From Halisarca cf. caerulea (taxonomy: Eukaryota; Porifera; Demospongiae; Chondrillida; Halisarcidae): DNA of 64,000 nucleotides. Below the pieces are notes generated by a model, which was given only the letters and a program-made list of their open reading frames with translations, was not told the DNA's origin and searched no databases. Positions 49,501 through 61,400 of this stretch are shown in pieces. The position numbers were made by a program, and so were the translations under genes. Location: the NCBI GenBank assembly GCA_963170055.1, contig CAUJGJ010000444.1, positions 4,437,118-4,501,117 of the forward strand, read 5' to 3'. Positions within the stretch are counted from its first letter, which is position 1, and each line of letters opens with the position of its first letter.

Positions 49501-52500
49501 AAGCTGAAATTTGCTTTAAATGAAAGTTACTAAGTGAGTTTTTAAGATATTTGCAACTTTGGCAATTTTATTCTTATGATAAAATTAAAATTAGCAACGT
49601 TAACATTTTAAAGTGACATTGGAATAGTTGTTTAAGCTGAAATTTGCTTTAAATGAAAGTTACTGAGTTTTTAAGATATTTGCAACTTTGGCAATTTTAT
49701 TCTTATGATAAAATTAAAATTAGCAACGTTAACATTTTAAAGAGACATTAGAATAGTTGTTGAAGCTGAAATTTGCTTAAAATGAAAGTTACTGAGTTTT
49801 TAAGATATTTGCAACTTTGGCAATTTTATTCTTATGATAAAATTAAATTTAGCAACGTTAACATTTTAAAGTGACATTGGAATAGTTGTTTAAGCTGAAA
49901 TTTTCTTAAAATGAAAGTTACTAAGTGAGTTTTTAAGATATTTGCAACTTTGGCAATTTTATTCTTATGATAAAATTAAATTTAGCAACGTTAACATTTT
50001 AAAGAGACATTGGAATAGTTGTTGAAGCTGAAATTTGCTTAAACTGAAAGTTACTAAGTGAGTTTTTAAGATATTTGCAACTTTGGCAATTTTATTCTTA
50101 TGATAAAATTAAAATTAGCAACGTTAACATTTTAAAGAGACATTGGAATAGTTGTTTAAGCTGAAATTTGCTTAAACTGAAAGTTACTAAGTGAGTTTTT
50201 AAGATATTTGCAACTTTGGCAATTTTATTCTTATGATAAAATTAAAATTAGCAACGTTAACATTTTAAAGTGACATTGGAATAGTTGTTTAAGCTGAAAT
50301 TTGCTTTAAATGAAAGTTACTAAGTGAGTTTTTAAGATATTTGCAACTTTGGCAAATTTATTATTATGATAAAATTAAATTTAGCAACGTTAACATTTTA
50401 AAGAGACATTGGAATAGTTGTTGAAGCTGAAATTTGCTTAAACTGAAAGTTACTGAGTTTTTAAGATATTTGCAACTTTGGCAATTTTATTCTTATGATA
50501 AAATTAAAATTAGCAACGTTAACATTTTAAAGAGACATTGGAATAGTTGTTTAAGCTGAAATTTGCTTTAAATGAAAGTTACTAAGTGAGTTTTTAAGAT
50601 ATTTGCAACTTTGGCAATTTTATTCTTATGATAAAATTAAAATTAGCAACGTTAACATTTTAAAGTGACATTGGAATAGTTGTTTAAGCTGAAATTTGCT
50701 TAAAATGAAAGTTACTAAGTGAGTTTTTAAGATATTTGCAACTTTGGCAATTTTATTCTTATGATAAAATTAAAATTAGCAACGTTAACATTTTAAAGAG
50801 ACATTGGAATAGTGTTTAAGCTGAAATTTGCTTTAACTGAAAGTTACCAAGTGAGTTTTTAAGATATTTGCAACTTTGGCAATTTTATTCTTATGATAAA
50901 ATTAAAATTAGCAACGTTAACATTTTAAAGAGACATTGGAATAGTTGTTTAAGCTGAAATTTGCTTAAAATGAAAGTTACTAAGTGAGTTTTTAAGATAT
51001 TTGCAACTTTGGCAATTTTATTCTTATGATAAAATTAAAATTAGCAACGTTAACATTTTAAAGTGACATTGGAATAGTTGTTTAAGCTGAAATTTGCTTA
51101 AACTGAAAGTTACTAAGTGAGTTTTTAAGATATTTGCAACTTTGGCAATTTTATTCTTATGATAAAATTAAAATTAGCAACGTTAACATTTTAAAGTGAC
51201 ATTGGAATAGTTGTTTAAGCTGAAATTTGCTTAAAATGAAAGTTACTAAGTGAGTTTTTAAGATATTTGCAACTTTGGCAATTTTATTCTTATGATAAAA
51301 TTAAATTTAGCAACGTTAACATTTTAAAGAGACATTGGAATAGTTGTTTAAGCTGAAATTTGCTTAAACTGAAAGTTACTAAGTGAGTTTTTAAGATATT
51401 TGCAACTTTGGCAATTTTATTCTTATGATAAAATTAAATTTAGCAACGTTAACATTTTAAAGAGACATTGGAATAGTTGTTTAAGCTGAAATTTGCTTAA
51501 ACTGAAAGTTACTAAGTGAGTTTTTAAGATATTTGCAACTTTGGCAATTTTATTCTTATGATAAAATTAAAATTAGCAACGTTAACATTTTAAAGAGACA
51601 TTGGAATAGTTGTTTAAGCTGAAATTTGCTTAAAATGAAAGTTACTAAGTGAGTTTTTAAGATATTTGCAACTTTGGCAATTTTATTCTTATGATAAAAT
51701 TAAAATTAGCAACGTTAACATTTTAAAGTGACATTGGAATAGTTGTTTAAGCTGAAATTTGCTTAAAATGAAAGTTACTAAGTGAGTTTTTAAGATATTT
51801 GCAACTTTGGCAATTTTATTCTTATGATAAAATTAAAATTAGCAACGTTAACATTTTAAAGTGACATTGGAATAGTTGTTTAAGCTGAAATTTGCTTAAA
51901 ATGAAAGTTACTAAGTGAGTTTTTAAGATATTTGCAACTTTGGCAATTTTATTCTTATGATAAAATTAAAATTAGCAACGTTAACATTTTAAAGAGACAT
52001 TGGAATAGTTGTTTAAGCTGAAATTTGCTTAAACTGAAAGTTACTAAGTGAGTTTTTAAGATATTTGCAACTTTGGCAATTTTATTCTTATGATAAAATT
52101 AAATTTAGCAACGTTAACATTTTAAAGTGACATTGGAATAGTTGTTGAAGCTGAAATTTGCTTAAAATGAAAGTTACTGAGTTTTTAAGATATTTGCAAC
52201 TTTGGCAATTTTATTCTTATGATAAAATTAAAATTAGCAACGTTAACATTTTAAAGAGACATTGGAATAGTTGTTTAAGCTGAAATTTGCTTTAAATGAA
52301 AGTTACTGAGTTTTTAAGATATTTGCAACTTTGGCAATTTTATTCTTATGATAAAATTAAAATTAGCAACGTTAACATTTTAAAGAGACATTAGAATAGT
52401 TGTTGAAGCTGAAATTTGCTTAAAATGAAAGTTACTGAGTTTTTAAGATATTTGCAACTTTGGCAATTTTATTCTTATGATAAAATTAAATTTAGCAACG

Positions 52501-55500
52501 TTAACATTTTAAAGTGACATTGGAATAGTTGTTTAAGCTGAAATTTTCTTAAAATGAAAGTTACTAAGTGAGTTTTTAAGATATTTGCAACTTTGGCAAT
52601 TTTATTCTTATGATAAAATTAAATTTAGCAACGTTAACATTTTAAAGAGACATTGGAATAGTTGTTGAAGCTGAAATTTGCTTAAACTGAAAGTTACTAA
52701 GTGAGTTTTTAAGATATTTGCAACTTTGGCAATTTTATTCTTATGATAAAATTAAAATTAGCAACGTTAACATTTTAAAGAGACATTGGAATAGTTGTTT
52801 AAGCTGAAATTTGCTTAAACTGAAAGTTACTAAGTGAGTTTTTAAGATATTTGCAACTTTGGCAATTTTATTCTTATGATAAAATTAAAATTAGCAACGT
52901 TAACATTTTAAAGTGACATTGGAATAGTTGTTTAAGCTGAAATTTGCTTTAAATGAAAGTTACTAAGTGAGTTTTTAAGATATTTGCAACTTTGGCAAAT
53001 TTATTATTATGATAAAATTAAATTTAGCAACGTTAACATTTTAAAGAGACATTGGAATAGTTGTTGAAGCTGAAATTTGCTTAAACTGAAAGTTACTGAG
53101 TTTTTAAGATATTTGCAACTTTGGCAATTTTATTCTTATGATAAAATTAAAATTAGCAACGTTAACATTTTAAAGAGACATTGGAATAGTTGTTTAAGCT
53201 GAAATTTGCTTTAAATGAAAGTTACTAAGTGAGTTTTTAAGATATTTGCAACTTTGGCAATTTTATTCTTATGATAAAATTAAAATTAGCAACGTTAACA
53301 TTTTAAAGTGACATTGGAATAGTTGTTTAAGCTGAAATTTGCTTAAAATGAAAGTTACTAAGTGAGTTTTTAAGATATTTGCAACTTTGGCAATTTTATT
53401 CTTATGATAAAATTAAAATTAGCAACGTTAACATTTTAAAGAGACATTGGAATAGTGTTTAAGCTGAAATTTGCTTTAACTGAAAGTTACCAAGTGAGTT
53501 TTTAAGATATTTGCAACTTTGGCAATTTTATTCTTATGATAAAATTAAAATTAGCAACGTTAACATTTTAAAGAGACATTGGAATAGTTGTTTAAGCTGA
53601 AATTTGCTTAAAATGAAAGTTACTAAGTGAGTTTTTAAGATATTTGCAACTTTGGCAATTTTATTCTTATGATAAAATTAAAATTAGCAACGTTAACATT
53701 TTAAAGTGACATTGGAATAGTTGTTTAAGCTGAAATTTGCTTAAACTGAAAGTTACTAAGTGAGTTTTTAAGATATTTGCAACTTTGGCAATTTTATTCT
53801 TATGATAAAATTAAAATTAGCAACGTTAACATTTTAAAGTGACATTGGAATAGTTGTTTAAGCTGAAATTTGCTTAAAATGAAAGTTACTAAGTGAGTTT
53901 TTAAGATATTTGCAACTTTGGCAATTTTATTCTTATAATAAAATTAAATTTAGCAACGTTAACATTTTAAAGAGACATTGGAATAGTTGTTTAAGCTGAA
54001 ATTTGCTTAAACTGAAAGTTACTAAGTGAGTTTTTAAGATATTTGCAACTTTGGCAATTTTATTCTTATGATAAAATTAAATTTAGCAACGTTAACATTT
54101 TAAAGAGACATTGGAATAGTTGTTTAAGCTGAAATTTGCTTAAACTGAAAGTTACTAAGTGAGTTTTTAAGATATTTGCAACTTTGGCAATTTTATTCTT
54201 ATGATAAAATTAAAATTAGCAACGTTAACATTTTAAAGAGACATTGGAATAGTTGTTTAAGCTGAAATTTGCTTAAAATGAAAGTTACTAAGTGAGTTTT
54301 TAAGATATTTGCAACTTTGGCAAATTTATTCTTATGATAAAATTAAAATTAGCAACGTTAACATTTTAAAGTGACATTGGAATAGTTGTTTAAGCTGAAA
54401 TTTGCTTAAAATGAAAGTTACTAAGTGAGTTTTTAAGATATTTGCAACTTTGGCAATTTTATTCTTATGATAAAATTAAAATTAGCAACGTTAACATTTT
54501 AAAGAGACATTGGAATAGTTGTTTAAGCTGAAATTTGCTTAAACTGAAAGTTACTAAGTGAGTTTTTAAGATATTTGCAACTTTGGCAATTTTATTCTTA
54601 TGATAAAATTAAAATTAGCAACGTTAACATTTTAAAGAGACATTGGAATAGTTGTTTAAGCTGAAATTTGCTTAAAATGAAAGTTACTAAGTGAGTTTTT
54701 AAGATATTTGCAACTTTGGCAATTTTATTCTTATGATAAAATTAAAATTAGCAACGTTAATTTTTTAAAGTGACATTGGAATAGTTGTTTAAGCTGAAAT
54801 TTGCTTTAAATGAAAGTTACTAAGTGAGTTTTTAAGATATTTGCAACTTTGGCAATTTTATTCTTATGATAAAATTAAATTTAGCAACGTTAACATTTTA
54901 AAGAGACATTGGAATAGTTGTTGAAGCTGAAATTTGCTTAAACTGAAAGTTACTAAGTGAGTTTTTAAGATATTTGCAACTTTGGCAATTTTATTCTTAT
55001 GATAAAATTAAAATTAGCAACGTTAATATTTTAAAGAGACATTGGAATAGTTGTTTAAGCTGAAATTTGCTTTAAATGAAAGTTACTAAGTGAGTTTTTA
55101 AGATATTTGCAACTTTGGCAATTTTATTCTTATGATAAAATTAAAATTAGCAACGTTAACATTTTAAAGTGACATTGGAATAGTTGTTTAAGCTGAAATT
55201 TGCTTAAAATGAAAGTTACTAAGTGAGTTTTTAAGATATTTGCAACTTTGGCAATTTTATTCTTATGATAAAATTAAAATTAGCAACGTTAACATTTTAA
55301 AGAGACATTGGAATAGTTGTTTAAGCTGAAATTTGCTTTAACTGAAAGTTACCAAGTGAGTTTTTAAGATATTTGCAACTTTGGCAATTTTATTCTTATG
55401 ATAAAATTAAAATTAGCAACGTTAACATTTTAAAGAGACATTGGAATAGTTGTTTAAGCTGAAATTTGCTTAAAATGAAAGTTACTAAGTGAGTTTTTAA

Positions 55501-58428
55501 GATATTTGCAACTTTGGCAATTTTATTCTTATGATAAAATTAAAATTAGCAACGTTAACATTTTAAAGTGACATTGGAATAGTTGTTTAAGCTGAAATTT
55601 GCTTTAAATGAAAGTTACTGAGTTTTTAAGATATTTGCAACTTTGGCAATTTTATTCTTATGATAAAATTAAAATTAGCAACGTTAACATTTTAAAGAGA
55701 CATTAGAATAGTTGTTGAAGCTGAAATTTGCTTAAAATGAAAGTTACTAAGTGAGTTTTTAAGATATTTGCAACTTTGGCAATTTTATTCTTATGATAAA
55801 ATTAAAATTAGCAACGTTAACATTTTAAAGAGACATTGGAATAGTTGTTTAAGCTGAAATTTGCTTTAAATGAAAGTTACTAAGTGAGTTTTTAAGATAT
55901 TTGCAACTTTGGCAATTTTATTCTTATGATAAAATTAAATTTAGCAACGTTAACATTTTAAAGTGACATTGGAATAGTTGTTTAAGCTGAAATTTGCTTA
56001 AAATGAAAGTTACTAAGTGAGTTTTTAAGATATTTGCAACTTTGGCAATTTTATTCTTATGATAAAATTAAATTTAGCAACGTTAACATTTTAAAGAGAC
56101 ATTGGAATAGTTGTTTAAGCTGAAATTTGCTTAAACTGAAAGTTACTAAGTGAGTTTTTAAGATATTTGCAACTTTGGCAATTTTATTCTTATGATAAAA
56201 TTAAAATTAGCAACGTTAACATTTTAAAGAGACATTGGAATAGTTGTTTAAGCTGAAATTTGCTTAAAATGAAAGTTACTAAGTGAGTTTTTAAGATATT
56301 TGCAACTTTGGCAATTTTATTCTTATGATAAAATTAAAATTAGCAACGTTAACATTTTAAAGTGACATTGGAATAGTTGTTTAAGCTGAAATTTGCTTAA
56401 AATGAAAGTTACTAAGTGAGTTTTTAAGATATTTGCAACTTTGGCAATTTTATTCTTATGATAAAATTAAAATTAGCAACGTTAACATTTTAAAGAGACA
56501 TTGGAATAGTTGTTTAAGCTGAAATTTGCTTAAACTGAAAGTTACTAAGTGAGTTTTTAAGATATTTGCAACTTTGGCAATTTTATTCTTATGATAAAAT
56601 TAAATTTAGCAAAGTTAACATTTTAAAGAGACATTGGAATAGTTGTTTAAGCTGAAATTTGCTTAAAATGAAAGTTACTAAGTGAGTTTTTAAGATATTT
56701 GCAACTTTGGCAATTTTATTCTTATGATAAAATTAAAATTAGCAACGTTAACATTTTAAAGAGACATTGGAATAGTTGTTGAAGCTGAAATTTGCTTAAA
56801 ATGAAAGTTACTAAGTGAGTTTTTAAGATATTTGCAACTTTGGCAATTTTATTCTTATGATAAAATTAAAATTAGCAACGTTAACATTTTAAAGAGACAT
56901 TAGAATAGTTGTTGAAGCTGAAATTTGCTTAAAATGAAAGTTACTGAGTTTTTAAGATATTTGCAACTTTGGCAATTTTATTCTTATGATAAAATTAAAT
57001 TTAGCAACGTTAACATTTTAAAGTGACATTGGAATAGTTGTTTAAGCTGAAATTTTCTTAAAATGAAAGTTACTAAGTGAGTTTTTAAGATATTTGCAAC
57101 TTTGGCAATTTTATTCTTATGATAAAATTAAATTTAGCAACGTTAACATTTTAAAGAGACATTGGAATAGTTGTTGAAGCTGAAATTTGCTTAAACTGAA
57201 AGTTACTAAGTGAGTTTTTAAGATATTTGCAACTTTGGCAATTTTATTCTTATGATAAAATTAAAATTAGCAACGTTAACATTTTAAAGTGACATTGGAA
57301 TAGTTGTTTAAGCTGAAATTTGCTTTAAATGAAAGTTACTAAGTGAGTTTTTAAGATATTTGCAACTTTGGCAAATTTATTATTATGATAAAATTAAATT
57401 TAGCAACGTTAACATTTTAAAGAGACATTGGAATAGTTGTTGAAGCTGAAATTTGCTTAAACTGAAAGTTACTGAGTTTTTAAGATATTTGCAACTTTGG
57501 CAATTTTATTCTTATGATAAAATTAAAATTAGCAACGTTAACATTTTAAAGAGACATTGGAATAGTTGTTTAAGCTGAAATTTGCTTAAACTGAAAGTTA
57601 CTAAGTGAGTTTTTAAGATATTTGCAACTTTGGCAATTTTATTCTTATGATAAAATTAAATTTAGCAAAGTTAACATTTTAAAGAGACATTGGAATAGTT
57701 GTTTAAGCTGAAATTTGCTTAAAATGAAAGTTACTAAGTGAGTTTTTAAGATATTTGCAACTTTGGCAATTTTATTCTTATGATAAAATTAAAATTAGCA
57801 ACGTTAACATTTTAAAGAGACATTGGAATAGTTGTTGAAGCTGAAATTTGCTTAAAATGAAAGTTACTAAGTGAGTTTTTAAGATATTTGCAACTTTGGC
57901 AATTTTATTCTTATGATAAAATTAAAATTAGCAACGTTAACATTTTAAAGAGACATTAGAATAGTTGTTGAAGCTGAAATTTGCTTAAAATGAAAGTTAC
58001 TGAGTTTTTAAGATATTTGCAACTTTGGCAATTTTATTCTTATGATAAAATTAAATTTAGCAACGTTAACATTTTAAAGTGACATTGGAATAGTTGTTTA
58101 AGCTGAAATTTTCTTAAAATGAAAGTTACTAAGTGAGTTTTTAAGATATTTGCAACTTTGGCAATTTTATTCTTATGATAAAATTAAATTTAGCAACGTT
58201 AACATTTTAAAGAGACATTGGAATAGTTGTTGAAGCTGAAATTTGCTTAAACTGAAAGTTACTAAGTGAGTTTTTAAGATATTTGCAACTTTGGCAATTT
58301 TATTCTTATGATAAAATTAAAATTAGCAACGTTAACATTTTAAAGTGACATTGGAATAGTTGTTTAAGCTGAAATTTGCTTTAAATGAAAGTTACTAAGT
58401 GAGTTTTTAAGATATTTGCAACTTTGGC
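43579..58428 (+). repeat. Satellite B domain without the short variant
   Basis: Between the last short unit of the central domain and its return at 59.8 kb, the array uses other variants. These are many TTACTGAG units (4-bp deletion, 129 bp), TTAGAAT/GTTGAAGC units, AAATTTTCTTAAAATG units, and the AATAGTGTTTAAG unit at 50,810 and 53,453. These resemble the left domain at 4-16 kb, so the array alternates between two organisations. Private changes include AAAATTATAATT twice (43.64 and 43.77 kb), CTTATAATAA near 53.93 kb, and loss of GTTAAC near 54.76 and 55.03 kb. No gene is present. Confidence 0.7.
44921..46505 (+). repeat. Six-monomer tandem duplication in satellite B (about 793 bp twice)
   Basis: Three private or rare changes recur at an offset of 792-794 bp: GATATTTTCAAC at 44921 and 45714, ATAGTTTTTTAAGC at 45261 and 46055, and GCTGAAATTGCTT (shortened T-run) at 45541 and 46333. 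The intervening monomer order is the same in both copies. The second copy has since gained GTGAGCTTTAAG near 46.23 kb. The shared private changes make this one of the youngest duplications in the window. Confidence 0.85.
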
Positions 58429-61400
58429 AAATTTATTATTATGATAAAATTAAATTTAGCAACGTTAACATTTTAAAGAGACATTGGAATAGTTGTTGAA
58501 GCTGAAATTTGCTTAAACTGAAAGTTACTGAGTTTTTAAGATATTTGCAACTTTGGCAATTTTATTCTTATGATAAAATTAAAATTAGCAACGTTAACAT
58601 TTTAAAGAGACATTGGAATAGTTGTTTAAGCTGAAATTTGCTTTAAATGAAAGTTACTAAGTGAGTTTTTAAGATATTTGCAACTTTGGCAATTTTATTC
58701 TTATGATAAAATTAAAATTAGCAACGTTAACATTTTAAAGTGACATTGGAATAGTTGTTTAAGCTGAAATTTGCTTAAAATGAAAGTTACTAAGTGAGTT
58801 TTTAAGATATTTGCAACTTTGGCAATTTTATTCTTATGATAAAATTAAAATTAGCAACGTTAACATTTTAAAGAGACATTGGAATAGTTGTTTAAGCTGA
58901 AATTTGCTTTAACTGAAAGTTACCAAGTGAGTTTTTAAGATATTTGCAACTTTGGCAATTTTATTCTTATGATAAAAATAAAATTAGCAACGTTAACATT
59001 TTAAAGAGACATTGGAATAGTTGTTTAAGCTGAAATTTGCTTAAAATGAAAGTTACTAAGTGAGTTTTTAAGATATTTGCAACTTTGGCAATTTTATTCT
59101 TATGATAAAATTAAAATTAGCAACGTTAACATTTTAAAGTGACATTGGAATAGTTGTTTAAGCTGAAATTTGCTTAAACTGAAAGTTACTAAGTGAGTTT
59201 TTAAGATATTTGCAACTTTGGCAATTTTATTCTTATGATAAAATTAAAATTAGCAACGTTAACATTTTAAAGTGACATTGGAATAGTTGTTTAAGCTGAA
59301 ATTTGCTTTAAATGAAAGTTACTAAGTGAGTTTTTAAGATATTTGCAACTTTGGCAATTTTATTCTTATGATAAAATTAAATTTAGCAACGTTAACATTT
59401 TAAAGAGACATTGGAATAGTTGTTGAAGCTGAAATTTGCTTTAAATGAAAGTTACTAAGTGAGTTTTTAAGATATTTGCAACTTTGGCAATTTTATTCTT
59501 ATGATAAAATTAAAATTAGCAACGTTAACATTTTAAAGTGACATTGGAATAGTTGTTTAAGCTGAAATTTGCTTAAAATGAAAGTTACTAAGTGAGTTTT
59601 TAAGATATTTGCAACTTTGGCAATTTTATTCTTATGATAAAATTAAATTTAGCAACGTTAACATTTTAAAGAGACATTGGAATAGTTGTTGAAGCTGAAA
59701 TTTGCTTAAACTGAAAGTTACTAAGTGAGTTTTTAAGATATTTGCAACTTTGGCAATTTTATTCTTATGATAAAATTAGCAACGTTAACATTTTAAAGTG
59801 ACATTGGAATAGTTGTTTAAGCTGAAATTTGCTTTAAATGAAAGTTACTAAGTGAGTTTTTAAGATATTTGCAACTTTGGCAATTTTATTCTTATGATAA
59901 AATTAAATTTAGCAACGTTAACATTTTAAAGAGACATTGGAATAGTTGTTGAAGCTGAAATTTGCTTAAACTGAAAGTTACTAAGTGAGTTTTTAAGATA
60001 TTTGCAACTTTGGTAATTTTATTCTTATGATAAAATTAAAATTAGCAACGTTAACATTTTAAAGAGACATTGGAATAGTTGTTTAAGCTGAAATTTGCTT
60101 TAAATGAAAGTTACTAAGTGAGTTTTTAAGATATTTGCAACTTTGGCAATTTTATTCTTATGATAAAATTAAAATTAGCAACGTTAACATTTTAAAGTGA
60201 CATTGGAATAGTTGTTTAAGCTGAAATTTGCTTAAAATGAAAGTTACTAAGTGAGTTTTTAAGATATTTGCAACTTTGGCAATTTTATTCTTATGATAAA
60301 ATTAAAATTAGCAACGTTAACATTTTAAAGAGACATTGGAATAGTTGTTTAAGCTGAAATTTGCTTTAACTGAAAGTTACCAAGTGAGTTTTTAAGATAT
60401 TTGCAACTTTGGCAATTTTATTCTTATGATAAAATTAAAATTAGCAACGTTAACATTTTAAAGAGACATTGGAATAGTTGTTTAAGCTGAAATTTGCTTA
60501 AAATGAAAGTTACTAAGTGAGTTTTTAAGATATTTGCAACTTTGGCAATTTTATTCTTATGATAAAATTAAAATTAGCAACGTTAACATTTTAAAGTGAC
60601 ATTGGAATAGTTGTTTAAGCTGAAATTTGCTTAAACTGAAAGTTACTAAGTGAGTTTTTAAGATATTTGCAACTTTGGCAATTTTATTCTTATGATAAAA
60701 TTAAAATTAGCAACGTTAACATTTTAAAGTGACATTGGAATAGTTGTTTAAGCTGAAATTTGCTTTAAATGAAAGTTACTAAGTGAGTTTTTAAGATATT
60801 TGCAACTTTGGCAATTTTATTCTTATGATAAAATTAAATTTAGCAACGTTAACATTTTAAAGAGACATTGGAATAGTTGTTGAAGCTGAAATTTGCTTTA
60901 AATGAAAGTTACTAAGTGAGTTTTTAAGATATTTGCAACTTTGGCAATTTTATTCTTATGATAAAATTAAAATTAGCAACGTTAACATTTTAAAGTGACA
61001 TTGGAATAGTTGTTTAAGCTGAAATTTGCTTAAAATGAAAGTTACTAAGTGAGTTTTTAAGATATTTGCAACTTTGGCAATTTTATTCTTATGATAAAAT
61101 TAAATTTAGCAACGTTAACATTTTAAAGAGACATTGGAATAGTTGTTGAAGCTGAAATTTGCTTAAACTGAAAGTTACTAAGTGAGTTTTTAAGATATTT
61201 GCAACTTTGGCAATTTTATTCTTATGATAAAATTAGCAACGTTAACATTTTAAAGTGACATTGGAATAGTTGTTTAAGCTGAAATTTGCTTTAAATGAAA
61301 GTTACTAAGTGAGTTTTTAAGATATTTGCAACTTTGGCAATTTTATTCTTATGATAAAATTAAATTTAGCAACGTTAACATTTTAAAGAGACATTGGAAT